Source: an uncultured Bacteroidales bacterium (GTDB taxonomy: Bacteria; Bacteroidota; Bacteroidia; Bacteroidales; Muribaculaceae). Taken from it: 36,543 nucleotides of DNA. Numbering within the stretch: the stretch's first letter is position 1; every line of letters begins with the position of its first letter. The DNA lies in the NCBI GenBank assembly GCA_900547755.1, contig URIC01000017.1, positions 1 through 36,543 on the forward strand. Reading direction: 5' to 3'. The position numbers and the translations under genes were made by a program. Below the pieces are notes generated by a model. The model was given only the letters and a program-made list of their open reading frames with translations. It was not told the DNA's origin and made no database searches. Of this stretch, positions 1-9,010 are shown piece by piece.

Positions 1-1
1 C

Positions 2-604
2 GGAAAAGATATCAACATCATGGTTTACGATACCGAGGTTTACTCCAATACAGGCGGTCAGGCTTCCAAGTCTACTCCGTTAGGCGCTATCGCCAAGTTT
101 GCCGCCGCCGGCAAACGCATCCGCAAGAAAGACCTCGGCCTGATAGCGTCTACCTACGGGTATGTATATGTGGCACAGATAGCAATGGGCGCGGACAACG
201 CGCAGACACTTAAGGCTATCCGTGAGGCCGAGGCCTACGACGGGCCGTCCCTAATAATTGCTTATTCCCCTTGTATCAACCATGGATTGAAGATTGGTAT
301 GGGTCATTCGCAGGCTGAGGAGGCACGTGCGGTAGAGTGCGGTTACTGGCAGTTGTGGCGCTACAACCCGACTCTTGAGGAAGAAGGAAAGAACCCGTTC
401 ACTCTTGACTCTAAAGAGCCTCAGTGGGACAAGTTCGTAGACTTCCTGAAAGGAGAGGTCCGTTACGCCTCTCTGCAGAAGCAGTATCCTGTAGAAGCAC
501 AGGAATTGTTCCAGGCCGCGTTGTCCAATGCCAAGTGGCGTTACAACAACTATCTGCGACTCTCGCGCCAGCAGTGGGGCGTGGAGCCAGAACCCGGGGC
601 TTAA
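2..604 (+). CDS. nifJ: Pyruvate:ferredoxin (flavodoxin) oxidoreductase, C-terminal part
   Basis: This is the 3' end of a gene that begins before the window; the reading frame is open from base 2. The enzyme oxidises pyruvate with CoA to acetyl-CoA and CO2 and passes electrons to ferredoxin or flavodoxin in the cytoplasm. The visible part is the end of the thiamine-diphosphate domain: YSNTGGQASKSTP is the family's cofactor-site signature, followed by the conserved SPCINHG segment and the helical C-terminus seen in single-chain NifJ-type enzymes. About 200 residues are present of the roughly 1,180 usual for the family. A strong hairpin follows 22 bases after the stop, so this appears to be the end of its transcript. 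The family assignment is firm; the upstream domains cannot be seen. Confidence 0.95.
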   Translation, partial: GKDINIMVYDTEVYSNTGGQASKSTPLGAIAKFAAAGKRIRKKDLGLIASTYGYVYVAQIAMGADNAQTLKAIREAEAYDGPSLIIAYSPCINHGLKIGMGHSQAEEARAVECGYWQLWRYNPTLEEEGKNPFTLDSKEPQWDKFVDFLKGEVRYASLQKQYPVEAQELFQAALSNAKWRYNNYLRLSRQQWGVEPEPGA

Positions 605-626
605 AGCAAGTAGTCAATCATATACC

Positions 627-672
627 CTGAATGGGCCGGAGCGGAATTTACAGTCCGCTTCGGCCCATTCAG
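627..672 (+). terminator. Long hairpin terminator after nifJ
   Basis: Bases 627-645 pair with 654-672 in a 19-bp stem with a single G-U pair and an 8-base loop. It lies 22 bases after the nifJ stop. Only a short pyrimidine-rich CTTTAT follows, not a true T-run, so termination strength is inferred. Confidence 0.8.
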
Positions 673-831
673 CTTTATAAGAAAAGATAAGGTATTGGAT
701 ATCAGGTTTAAAGGAGCGTGTCAAGTGCCTCTTTAAAAAAGATATATTATAGACTGACCGTTATAATGAGTTAGTTTGTTTAGGGTATTTTCAGTCAAAA
801 AAAGGTTGTTAATTTTACTTAAAACAGGGTA

Positions 832-862
832 TTGCCTGAGTTTTAGGGCGGTTGTAATTTTG
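832..862 (+). promoter_or_regulatory. Bacteroidetes -33/-7 promoter of the iron/heme operon
   Basis: TTG at 832-834 and TAATTTTG at 855-862 are separated by 20 bases. This matches the Bacteroidetes primary sigma factor consensus (TTTG/TTG ... TAnnTTTG). It would start transcription about 15-20 bases before the porin start codon. No clear Fur-type palindrome was recognised. Confidence 0.75.
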
Positions 863-884
863 CACTCGTAAAAATCCTAAACTC

Positions 885-2198
885 ATGAACAGCATTATAA
901 AGACGGCAGTATTATCGGCGCTGCTTTTCGGCGGAGCGACGGGTGTGTCCGCCACGGGCATATCCAATGACAGTGTGGTATCGGCATTGCAAAAGAAGGT
1001 GTCGGCATGGGACCGCCTGCATGTGGGAGGTTACGGTGAGGTAGTCATGTCCCGCAATTTCTATAGCGACAATTATTTGCGTTATACTCAGCCTGATAAG
1101 TACAAAGGAGAGAAACATGGGCGTTTTGACTTGCCGCATGTAGTGATTTATCTGGGCTATGACTTCGGCAAGGGCTGGTCCTTCGCTTCGGAGATAGAGT
1201 TCGAGCATGGAGGCACAGAGTCCGCGGTAGAGATAGAGACCGAGGAGGCCGGCGAGTACGAAAAGGAGATAGAGCGAGGCGGCGAGGTAGCCTTAGAGCA
1301 GTTCTATATACAGAAGCAGTTCATGCCGCAGCTTAAAATGCGTGTCGGTATGCAGGTAGTGCCGGTGGGCGGCACCAATGCGCATCATGAGCCTGACCAG
1401 TTCTTTGGAGTATATCGTCCGGAAGGGGAGAACACCATTATGCCCTGTACATGGCACGAAATATCCGTATCGCTGTCTGGACGAGCCGGAGACTGGAGCT
1501 ACATGGGGATGTTCCTGCCGGGTCTGGATTCGGAGCGTTTCGGCAATCAGAGCTGGATTCACGACGGCTCTGCCAGCCCCTTTGAGTTCAAGATAGCCAA
1601 TAATTACGCATTTGCGGCACGGGTAGACAATTATAGCGTGAAGGGACTGCGTATAGGAGTGAGCGGATATGTGGGCAATTCGTTCCGCAATACGTTGTAT
1701 CCCACCACCTCGGAGAAGAACGACGGTATACATGGCACAGTGACCATAGCCTCTGTGGATTTCAAGTACGCCGACCATGCCTGGCTGGCACGCGGCTTCT
1801 TCGACTGGGGCCACCTGAGCGATGCCGCTCACATAAGCAAGTTCAACATAGCGATGAGCAAGAACTCGACATCCAAGCGTCAGGAAGTGGCTTCGGATGC
1901 CCTTGCCGCCGGAGTCGAGGCCGGTTATGACATCTTCTCGCTAATCCCCCGCATGAGGGCAGACAGGCAGAAATTCTATGTGTTCGGACGCTACGACTAT
2001 TACGACTCCATGGCTAAAATGGAGGAGGGCACCCCTTTGAAGTGGTGCGGACGCCACAAGATTTCCGCCGGTGTGAACTGGTATCCTATCCCTCAGATTG
2101 TGGTGAAAGGGGAATATACCTACGGCATTCTGGACAAGAAGTACAATAATGAGCCTGCCATAAATCTCGGCATAGCCTATTCAGGCTGGTTTAAATAG
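885..2198 (+). CDS. Outer-membrane beta-barrel porin-like protein
   Basis: A 437-residue protein with a signal peptide (hydrophobic residues about 6-20, likely cleaved after VSA). The rest has short alternating segments rich in Gly, Tyr and Phe, typical of outer-membrane barrels: VGGYGEVVMS near the start, YVFGRYDYYDS near the end, and a final strand ending in aromatic residues (AYSGWFK), as barrel proteins do. It resembles OprO/OprP-like porins found beside imelysin genes in Bacteroidetes. It is the first gene of the operon, 36 bases before the imelysin gene, so a role in passage of iron, heme or another small substrate is inferred from context only. An acidic stretch around residues 110-130 (EIETEEAGEYEKEIE) may be a surface loop. 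Substrate specificity cannot be read from the sequence. Confidence 0.8.
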   Translation: MNSIIKTAVLSALLFGGATGVSATGISNDSVVSALQKKVSAWDRLHVGGYGEVVMSRNFYSDNYLRYTQPDKYKGEKHGRFDLPHVVIYLGYDFGKGWSFASEIEFEHGGTESAVEIETEEAGEYEKEIERGGEVALEQFYIQKQFMPQLKMRVGMQVVPVGGTNAHHEPDQFFGVYRPEGENTIMPCTWHEISVSLSGRAGDWSYMGMFLPGLDSERFGNQSWIHDGSASPFEFKIANNYAFAARVDNYSVKGLRIGVSGYVGNSFRNTLYPTTSEKNDGIHGTVTIASVDFKYADHAWLARGFFDWGHLSDAAHISKFNIAMSKNSTSKRQEVASDALAAGVEAGYDIFSLIPRMRADRQKFYVFGRYDYYDSMAKMEEGTPLKWCGRHKISAGVNWYPIPQIVVKGEYTYGILDKKYNNEPAINLGIAYSGWFK

Positions 2199-2233
2199 AA
2201 AGTAAGCGGTAACAACTTAAATAACAATAGAAT

Positions 2234-3394
2234 ATGAAAATTTACAAGTATTTTATGATTAGTGCTTTGGCATTGCTGGCCGTAAGTTGCTCGGACGACA
2301 ATGACGAACCTCGGGGGGATGATAATCTCTCTGCCAAGGAAAAGTCCCTGCAAGCTGCGGTAAACGACTATGTGGACCATACAGTGCTTCCTACATATCG
2401 GCAAATGGCCGATGCGGCTATCGAGATGCGCGACCTTTGCCACACGATGCAGGACAGATATGCCGAAGGAAAGCTGTCAAGCTCTGATGTGCAGGCTGCC
2501 GGCGAGGCATGGAAGCGTGCCAGGAAGTATTGGGAGCTGAGCGAGGCCTTCCTCTACGGTCCGGCTGCCAACCACAATATCGACCCCCACATTGACTCGT
2601 GGCCTCTGGACAAGGCGGCCATGGAAAACCTGCTGGTGCAGATTCGCAACGGCAACTCCTGGAGTCTTGAAAATAACGGCGGCTACGGACTAATCGGTTT
2701 CCATTCCGTGGAATATATGCTCTTTGAACTGAGTGAAGATGAGAACACATCCTGTGTACACAGCATCAATTATACACCGGAGGAGCTTGAATATCTTGTG
2801 GCTGTCGCCGATGACCTCTGTCAGCAGTGCGTATGCCTGGAGGCATGCTGGGCCGGTACGGATAACATCAGCGCCAGGAAAAAAGCCATTCTTGAGGAAG
2901 CCGAGCTTGACTACGGCGAGAATTACGGCTGGGAAATGAAGAACGCCCACCAGGCCGGTTCCCGTTTCAAGACATATCAGGAGTGCGCCGAGGAAATACT
3001 TCAGGGTTGCGTTGACATAGCCGATGAAGTGGGCAATACTAAAATCGGACGTCCACACATCGGCTCATCGCTGGAGGACAAGAATTACATTGAGTCTCCT
3101 TATTCTCTGAACTCGATAGAGGACTTTGCCGACAACATCCGCTCGGTGCGCAATGCTTACTTAGGCGGTGAAGACGGCGACCATTCTGTCAGCGACTATG
3201 TGAGGAGCATTAGTCCGGAGACAGATGCCAAGGTACGCGCAGCTATCGACGCGGCCATTGCGGCCATTGAGATTATACCCGAGCCGTTTGCGAAAAATGC
3301 CGCGGGTTCCCTCAGCGAGGCTGCCATGAAGGCTTCCGGCGATACTCTTGTAGCTGCTTTGGAGGATGCGATATCTGTTGTGACAGAAAGATAA
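2234..3394 (+). CDS. Imelysin-family lipoprotein (iron-regulated type)
   Basis: A 386-residue lipoprotein with lipobox LLAVSC (Cys19). Residues 19-25 are followed by a run of Asp/Glu resembling the lipoprotein export signal that sends Bacteroidetes lipoproteins to the cell surface. The imelysin signature GxHxxE is present as GFHSVE at 155-160, preceded by the conserved NHNIDPHIDSWP segment at about 113-124. Imelysin family members (IrpA, EfeO, ICMP) are linked to iron uptake; some were described as peptidases, but the best-supported role is metal binding or transfer. The gene lies between a porin and a di-heme protein, with 11 bases to the latter, so the three are probably co-transcribed. The family call is firm; surface location and iron as ligand are inferred. 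Confidence 0.9.
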   Translation: MKIYKYFMISALALLAVSCSDDNDEPRGDDNLSAKEKSLQAAVNDYVDHTVLPTYRQMADAAIEMRDLCHTMQDRYAEGKLSSSDVQAAGEAWKRARKYWELSEAFLYGPAANHNIDPHIDSWPLDKAAMENLLVQIRNGNSWSLENNGGYGLIGFHSVEYMLFELSEDENTSCVHSINYTPEELEYLVAVADDLCQQCVCLEACWAGTDNISARKKAILEEAELDYGENYGWEMKNAHQAGSRFKTYQECAEEILQGCVDIADEVGNTKIGRPHIGSSLEDKNYIESPYSLNSIEDFADNIRSVRNAYLGGEDGDHSVSDYVRSISPETDAKVRAAIDAAIAAIEIIPEPFAKNAAGSLSEAAMKASGDTLVAALEDAISVVTER

Positions 3395-3405
3395 AAACGA
3401 AATAA

Positions 3406-5055
3406 ATGAAAAAAGATTATTTTACAACTGCGTCTATGCTCATCGCCTTTATGGCGATGGGCATAACCTCGTGTTCGGACGACACGATTAAGGATGAGGA
3501 TAAACCGACACCGGAAGACCTCCCTGAATGGTATTACTCCGGCGGTGAGTTGGGAACCACGACTCTAAGTACTTCAAATGCGTTTGAGCAGCCGGCTCCG
3601 TCGGTGGAGCGTCAGGGACTCTACCAGTCGTTCAAGAATGGAGAGGCCCTCTTCGAGAAGCCTTTTATGGCTAATCAGACCGGTGTGCGCTGCGGTCTTG
3701 GCCCGGTGTATATACGCACATCCTGCACACATTGCCATCCCAACTACAGTCACGGCACCCGTGTGCCGGAAGGCAGTTTCAATACCAACGAGATAGGTAA
3801 CGGTTGTCTGCTGGTGGTATATGACCCGGCTACAGAAGGTTATGTGCCCTGGCTGGCCGGTATGCCTCAGAGCCATGCCGTAACCCCGTTCAAGGCACCG
3901 CTGGATGAGAGCAAAATCAAGGTCCATTGGGTGAATGTCACCGACCGCTGGGGCAACAGGTTCGACGACGGAGAGACCTATGAGCTTCAGTACCCGGAGG
4001 TGACTATGCCACGCGAGGCAATCTATGTGGTACGGCAGGGCTATCAGCTTCCTTCGGACTATGAGGTGAAGCTGGAGAGTACCATAGGTATATATGGCAC
4101 CGGTTTGCTGGATGCCATTACCGAAGAGGACCTGTTGGCCCAGTACCGCAAGGAGGAGGCTGACGGCTATATGCAGAACGGACTGAATCCCGCTTTCTAC
4201 AGCGGAGGCATCTGGAACTCCATGTATTCCAACAGTCTTCAGGGTGACGGCACAAAGTATGCGCGTCGCTTTACCTACGCCTTGTCACGCGGTCCGCTTC
4301 AGGATGCCGCCGGTGCCAATGCCATCTGGAATATCACCAATGTGACTCGTTCAGACCGTCGTTACCATTACCTGGACGCTGCCGGCACTTATGCCTCATA
4401 TTCTTCCAAGGACCCTGATGTACAGGCCGGTTTTGAACAGTACATCAAACGTATAGACCCGCAGCGCAAACATTCCGCTTATTGGGAAGGCACTCTGGAG
4501 GAACGTATTTACGCTTATCTGACAGACAAGAGTCTGGAGCCGGAGATGACCGATGACGAGTATACCGACCTTATGGTATGGCATAGAGGTCTTGCGGTGC
4601 CGGCCGTGCGCGATATCGACGACCCCGATGTCCTGCGTGGCCGCGAGCTCTTCAGCGAGATAGGATGTGACTATTGCCACCGTCCCTCCTGGACTACCGG
4701 TCCGGACAATATCGTTGACCCTGCGAAGTTCTTCAAGGGTAATGAGCTTCCCCGTTTCCCGTATCAGAAGATTTGGCCTTATACCGATATGGTACAGCAC
4801 AAGCTGATGATGGCCAACGATATACGAGGCGGATGGTGCCGTACGACTCCGTTGTGGGGACGCGGATTGCACCGTAAGATAACCGGCAGCGCCACTGCCG
4901 ACCGTCTGCACGACTGTCGCGCACGCACTGCTTTGGAGGCAATCATGTGGCATGGCTATTCCGCACAGAGCGATGCTGCCGCCTCGATTGAGAAATTCCG
5001 AAAACTTCCCAAGCAAGACCGCGATGCCATAATCCGGTTTGTCGACGCTATCTGA
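3406..5055 (+). CDS. Di-heme oxidoreductase-family lipoprotein (DHOR, former DUF1111)
   Basis: A 549-residue protein with lipobox ITSC (Cys23) and acidic residues right after it, again like a surface-export signal. Two c-type heme sites are visible: CTHCH at 107-111 and CDYCH at 421-425, the two-heme layout of the 'thiol oxidoreductase'/DHOR family related to MauG and bacterial cytochrome c peroxidases. Its partner in many bacteria is imelysin, as here. The downstream gene encodes the cytochrome c synthase needed to attach the hemes and overlaps this stop codon by one base. The electron donor or acceptor is unknown. Oxidation or reduction of iron during uptake is a plausible inference from context. 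Confidence 0.88.
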   Translation: MKKDYFTTASMLIAFMAMGITSCSDDTIKDEDKPTPEDLPEWYYSGGELGTTTLSTSNAFEQPAPSVERQGLYQSFKNGEALFEKPFMANQTGVRCGLGPVYIRTSCTHCHPNYSHGTRVPEGSFNTNEIGNGCLLVVYDPATEGYVPWLAGMPQSHAVTPFKAPLDESKIKVHWVNVTDRWGNRFDDGETYELQYPEVTMPREAIYVVRQGYQLPSDYEVKLESTIGIYGTGLLDAITEEDLLAQYRKEEADGYMQNGLNPAFYSGGIWNSMYSNSLQGDGTKYARRFTYALSRGPLQDAAGANAIWNITNVTRSDRRYHYLDAAGTYASYSSKDPDVQAGFEQYIKRIDPQRKHSAYWEGTLEERIYAYLTDKSLEPEMTDDEYTDLMVWHRGLAVPAVRDIDDPDVLRGRELFSEIGCDYCHRPSWTTGPDNIVDPAKFFKGNELPRFPYQKIWPYTDMVQHKLMMANDIRGGWCRTTPLWGRGLHRKITGSATADRLHDCRARTALEAIMWHGYSAQSDAAASIEKFRKLPKQDRDAIIRFVDAI

Positions 5056-6926
5056 TGAAACGCCAACCTTTTACATTATTGATACATATTGCCCTGGCCG
5101 TTATTGTGGCCGGGGCGATTGTCACACATTACTGTGGAATCCATGGGGAACTGACTCTTCCTGACGGCGGACAGCCAGTGACCAGGTTTCACAAAAGTTC
5201 AGGTCCGGGCGACGGCACCTTCCCTTTCAGTGTAGCTTTGGAGCGTGTCGATGTGGCTTACTATCCGGGTACTGTGACACCGATGGATTTCAGCAGCCAT
5301 CTATTGGTGAACGGCAGACCAGTGACCGTGTCTATGAATAAGGTAGGAGAGGTGGATGGCTGGCGCTTCTATCAGTCCGGCATTTCAGCTACGGATTCTA
5401 CTCTTGCCGTCAGTTATGACCCCTGGGGCATAGGTATTACTTATACAGGCTATGCGCTTCTGTTAGTCGGCTTTATAGGCTTTTTATTCCAACGCGACAC
5501 TCCTTGGAGGGCATTGCTACGTAAGCGGGCTGCAGTCGCTCTCTTGCTGTCATGTTGCGGTTCTGCAAGCTATGCTTCGGAAAGCGAGCTTCCGGCTATG
5601 CAGCGTCCGTTGGCAGCCAATCTCGGAAAGGTCTACGTATATTGGAATGACCGTATATGCCCGCTGCAGACTATGGCCCGTGACGTGACGGCCAAGCTGT
5701 ACGGAGGTGAATCTTACCGGGGTATGACACCGGAACAGGTCCTGAGCGGCTGGCTCTTCTATTTCGACCGTTGGGAACGGGCCTGGCAGGAAACACAGTC
5801 CGATGAGGGCACCTCGCCGAAGGCCCGTAAAAACCGTCGGGAATGTGAGGCGCTGATACGTTGGATGGGAACCGGCGAAGCATTCCGGGTATATCCTTAT
5901 CATACAGCCTCGGGAGCTATGGAGTGGCTGTCGCTCACCGGAAGACGTCCTTCTCAAATGAGCTTGGAGCAGTGGAAGTTCATGCAGACCACTATACCCC
6001 GGATGCAGGCACTCCTCTCGGACGGGAAGAATATAGCCTGCAATGAACTCATTACGGAGCTGATGGAGGGACAGAGGAAGTATGCCGGCCGGGAGTTTCT
6101 GCCTTCTGAGGCGAAGATGACCGGGGAAAGGATTTACAATACATGGGCGCGTCCGGCCATGGCGGGGACAACCGCACTCGTACTCGGTCTTATAAGCATA
6201 TTCTTTGCTTTAGGAAACCGGGCGGCGGGGCGCAAGGCGCTTATAGTCTTGAAAAGCCTGTCTGTGGCCCTGGAGGTATATATTATGGCCCTTATGGCGC
6301 TGCTTTGGTGGATAGCCGGGCATCTTCCGCTTTCCAACGGGCCGGAGACAATGCTGTTCATGGCGCTTGTGGCGCTTTTGTGGGCGGTCTGTACGCGCAG
6401 GCTGCTGATTCAGGGAGCTGTGCTGACAGTAGGCGCGATGTCTCTGTTTGTGGCTGCGATGGGTGGACGTACTCCGCAGATAGGAGCGCTGATGCCGGTA
6501 CTCGGCAGTCCGCTCCTGTCAGTACATGTAATGCTGGTCATGGCTTCATACGTGCTCTTCTCGCTTATGTCGGTATTGTCTGCTATAGGGCTTTGTGTCA
6601 GGCCTGTGGAGCGTAAAGAAGAGTTGTGTCGCACCAACCGTATATTGCTTGTGCCGGCTGTGTTTCTGCTCGGGGCAGGTATCTTTGTGGGCGCGGTTTG
6701 GGCGAATCAGAGTTGGGGAAGATACTGGGGATGGGACCCCAAGGAGACATGTGCCCTTGTTACGTTTCTGGTCTACTCGCTGCCTGTACACTGGGGTTCG
6801 CGGCGGCTGGCCTGCTTCCGCAGGCCGAAGGTGATTCATCTGTATCTGCTGTCGGCCGTGCTGACGGTGGCGTTCACCTACTTTGGCGCCAACTACCTGA
6901 TTCCGGGACTGCACTCTTATGCCTGA
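5055..6926 (+). CDS. ccsA: Fused ResB/CcsA-type cytochrome c synthase (CcsBA)
   Basis: A 623-residue membrane protein. Residues 1-150 hold two membrane segments around a ResB-like periplasmic region; a second periplasmic stretch (about 175-360) precedes a C-terminal block of about seven or eight membrane helices. That block carries the CcsA heme-handling signature WGRYWGWDPKET (the 'WWD' region), conserved histidines in LLSVHV and LPVHWG, and the typical ending GLHSY. System II synthases export heme and ligate it to CxxCH motifs outside the inner membrane. The start codon ATG overlaps the stop of the di-heme gene (TGATG), implying translational coupling, so it probably serves that protein. 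The gene ends 5 bases from the convergent queE with no terminator visible between them. Confidence 0.9.
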   Translation: MKRQPFTLLIHIALAVIVAGAIVTHYCGIHGELTLPDGGQPVTRFHKSSGPGDGTFPFSVALERVDVAYYPGTVTPMDFSSHLLVNGRPVTVSMNKVGEVDGWRFYQSGISATDSTLAVSYDPWGIGITYTGYALLLVGFIGFLFQRDTPWRALLRKRAAVALLLSCCGSASYASESELPAMQRPLAANLGKVYVYWNDRICPLQTMARDVTAKLYGGESYRGMTPEQVLSGWLFYFDRWERAWQETQSDEGTSPKARKNRRECEALIRWMGTGEAFRVYPYHTASGAMEWLSLTGRRPSQMSLEQWKFMQTTIPRMQALLSDGKNIACNELITELMEGQRKYAGREFLPSEAKMTGERIYNTWARPAMAGTTALVLGLISIFFALGNRAAGRKALIVLKSLSVALEVYIMALMALLWWIAGHLPLSNGPETMLFMALVALLWAVCTRRLLIQGAVLTVGAMSLFVAAMGGRTPQIGALMPVLGSPLLSVHVMLVMASYVLFSLMSVLSAIGLCVRPVERKEELCRTNRILLVPAVFLLGAGIFVGAVWANQSWGRYWGWDPKETCALVTFLVYSLPVHWGSRRLACFRRPKVIHLYLLSAVLTVAFTYFGANYLIPGLHSYA

Positions 6927-6931
6927 GAGGG

Positions 6932-7531
6932 TCAGGGGATATCAAGGTAGCGGTGCGTCTGCAGGGACAGGCGCCACCGTGGGTCGGATTTAATCCGGCT
7001 CACGGTGCGTCGTGTGTTGGCGTCGCGTGCGGCAGGGTCCGGAACCCAACAAGGCTGCAGGAACATCAGCGTGTTGGAACGGCATTGAGGCAGCGAGAAG
7101 TATTGGTCCAGGTCCTGACCTGTGTCTACCACTTTTATCTCGTCGGCACGCTGTATGCTGGGTATATCCGGGGCATCCGGGGCAAGGCCCTGCTTGGGAG
7201 AGAGAGTAATCCAGTCAATCTCGTCCGGAACCGGCTGTGTGCCGTTGGTCTCGATCGCTATTTTCTTGCCGGTGGCTATATGGAGCGTGTGTATGAAGTC
7301 GTCGTCAATCCACAGCGAGGGTTCTCCGCCGGTTAGGACTATCCATTCGGCCGGATAGGTGTTGATGTACGAGACGATGTCTGCGTCGGACATGGGAGTG
7401 CCCTGTAGGTGGTCGGTGTCGCAGAAAGGGCAGTGAAGGTTGCAGCCGCTGAAGCGTACGAAGATACAGGGAGTCCCGGTGTGGGCTCCTTCTCCTTGCA
7501 GAGAATAGAATATTTCGTTTAGACGTCTCAT
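6932..7531 (-). CDS. queE: 7-carboxy-7-deazaguanine synthase QueE (radical SAM)
   Basis: A 199-residue radical S-adenosylmethionine enzyme that converts 6-carboxy-tetrahydropterin to 7-carboxy-7-deazaguanine in the queuosine pathway. The FeS-cluster motif is CNLHCPFC (Cys30, Cys34, Cys37), preceded by the QueE start NEIFYSLQGEG, with the SAM-binding TGGEP further on. Length fits the short QueE form. Its start overlaps the stop of queD by four bases (ATGA). It is the last gene of the long minus-strand operon and meets the convergent ccsA tail-to-tail. Confidence 0.96.
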   Translation of the reverse strand: MRRLNEIFYSLQGEGAHTGTPCIFVRFSGCNLHCPFCDTDHLQGTPMSDADIVSYINTYPAEWIVLTGGEPSLWIDDDFIHTLHIATGKKIAIETNGTQPVPDEIDWITLSPKQGLAPDAPDIPSIQRADEIKVVDTGQDLDQYFSLPQCRSNTLMFLQPCWVPDPAARDANTRRTVSRIKSDPRWRLSLQTHRYLDIP

Positions 7532-7866
7532 TTTTCATCCTCTTCGTATGCGGCGATGTTCCCCTCGCTTTCCTGGACCTCGGCCCGGTAGCAGGTAGGT
7601 ATGGAGTCTACCACCCAGCGTGCCAGGTTCTCGGCCGTGGGGTTGAAAGGAAGCACATCGTTGAGTACATTGTGGTCCAGTTTGCCTGTTATCAGTTCTT
7701 TGATATGTGTGAAGTCGGCTATCATGCCGTCGGCGTTGAGCTCTTTTGCACGGCAGTGTACAGTGATAATCCAGTTGTGGCCGTGCAGGGAAGCGCATTT
7801 GCTTTCGTAAGACAGGCTCAGACGGTGTGCGGCGGATACTTCAAGGCGTTTGCTTACGTAGTACAT
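7528..7866 (-). CDS. queD: 6-carboxy-5,6,7,8-tetrahydropterin synthase QueD
   Basis: A 112-residue enzyme converting 7,8-dihydroneopterin triphosphate to 6-carboxy-tetrahydropterin, the second queuosine precursor step. The zinc ligands His14, His28 and His30 (SAAHRL and LHGHNW) and the catalytic Cys24 of ESKCASLHGH are visible, as are the later LDHNVLND and PTAEN motifs. The ATG at 7866 is chosen because it matches the family N-terminus (MYYVSKRLEVSAAHRL) and lies 4 bases after the queC stop; the frame is open further upstream but that part overlaps queC and is not QueD-like. Confidence 0.96.
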   Translation of the reverse strand: MYYVSKRLEVSAAHRLSLSYESKCASLHGHNWIITVHCRAKELNADGMIADFTHIKELITGKLDHNVLNDVLPFNPTAENLARWVVDSIPTCYRAEVQESEGNIAAYEEDEK

Positions 7867-7870
7867 AGGC

Positions 7871-8533
7871 TCAGTCTTCGTTAAGGTATTCGGTGGGGTC
7901 GGGTATGCCGGCGTGAGCGAGCGCTTCCTTGCGCTCCACGCAGGTGCCGCAGCGGCCGCAATGTTTCTCTCCACCCTTGTAGCATGAGTATGTGTGTACA
8001 TAGTCTACGCCGAAGCGTTTGCCGTGCAGGGCTATGTCCCCCTTGGATAGATAAGTGTAAGGGGCCAGAAGGGTGATGCCGGGATATGTGCCCAGGCGCA
8101 TGGCCTCGCTCATCGTATTGACAAATTCCGCACGGCAGTCCGGGTAGATGTCGTGGTCGCCGCTGTGATTGGCGAGCATCACGTATTTAAGTCCCCGGCT
8201 TTCTGCCAGTCCCGCTGTTATGGCCAGCATTATCCCGTTGCGGAAAGGCACGACAGTACTCTTCATGTTCTCCTCGCGGTAGCCACCTTCGGGTATGGCG
8301 TCGGCGCCGCTCAGGAGGGAGGACTTGAAATATTTGCCCATGAAGTCAAGGGGTATCGTCATGTGTTCTATGTCAAGGTTGCGGCAGTTGTAGGCGGCAC
8401 ATTCTATCTCGCGCTTGTTATGGTTGGAGCCGTAGTCGAAACTCACGGCGAGCGCTATGCGGCTCTTGTATTCATAAAGCATAGTGACGGAGTCCATCCC
8501 GCCGGAAAGGACGAGTATAGCATCTTTTTTCAT
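7871..8533 (-). CDS. queC: 7-cyano-7-deazaguanine (preQ0) synthase QueC
   Basis: A 220-residue ATP-dependent enzyme that turns 7-carboxy-7-deazaguanine plus ammonia into preQ0. The PP-loop nucleotide site SGGMDS lies at residues 10-15, and the zinc-binding cysteines sit near the C-terminus (Cys184, Cys192, Cys195, Cys198 in CYKGGEKHCGRCGTC). It is 12 bases downstream of queF and 4 bases upstream of queD, in one operon. Confidence 0.96.
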   Translation of the reverse strand: MKKDAILVLSGGMDSVTMLYEYKSRIALAVSFDYGSNHNKREIECAAYNCRNLDIEHMTIPLDFMGKYFKSSLLSGADAIPEGGYREENMKSTVVPFRNGIMLAITAGLAESRGLKYVMLANHSGDHDIYPDCRAEFVNTMSEAMRLGTYPGITLLAPYTYLSKGDIALHGKRFGVDYVHTYSCYKGGEKHCGRCGTCVERKEALAHAGIPDPTEYLNED

Positions 8534-8545
8534 AGCCTCTAAAGT

Positions 8546-9010
8546 TTATGCTTCCAGTTCGCTGAGGGTGCGGGCGGATACCAGGTGTTGGTGTTCAGGG
8601 TCGGCTTTGCATGCGAAAGGGTGTATGCTTATCCCGCCACGGGGCATGAAGCGTCCTTTCACTTCAATGTATCTGGGGTCCATTAGTTCCCAAAGGTCGT
8701 TGAGAATGATGTTGACGCAGTCCTCGTGGAAGTCGCCGTGGTTGCGGAAGGAGAAAAGGTAGAGTTTCAGACTCTTGCTTTCCACCATTCGTGTGCGGGG
8801 TATGTATTTTATGTAAATGTGTCCGAAATCCGGCTGTCCGGTCTTGGGGCACAAGGTGGTGAACTCCGGGCAGTCGAAAGTCACCACATAGTCGCGCCCC
8901 GGGTGTTTGTTCTCGAAAGTCTCGAGCAGCGAGGGGTTGTAGTCGTTTGGGTAAACGGTGCCCTGATTTCCGAGCAGCGTCACGCCTTCAAGTTCTTTTT
9001 CTGTGCGCAT
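8546..9010 (-). CDS. queF: NADPH-dependent preQ0 reductase QueF (short type)
   Basis: A 154-residue T-fold enzyme that reduces the nitrile of preQ0 to the amine preQ1. The catalytic Cys54 and Asp61 lie in LCPKTGQPDFG, and the family signature for NADPH binding, ESKSLKLYLFSFRNHGDFHE, starts at residue 77. Its length is that of the unimodular YkvM-type enzyme. It is the first que gene of the run queF-queC-queD-queE and follows lgt after 39 bases. Those bases can fold into a preQ1-I-like pseudoknot ending at the ATG, so feedback by its own product is possible. Confidence 0.97.
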   Translation of the reverse strand: MRTEKELEGVTLLGNQGTVYPNDYNPSLLETFENKHPGRDYVVTFDCPEFTTLCPKTGQPDFGHIYIKYIPRTRMVESKSLKLYLFSFRNHGDFHEDCVNIILNDLWELMDPRYIEVKGRFMPRGGISIHPFACKADPEHQHLVSARTLSELEA

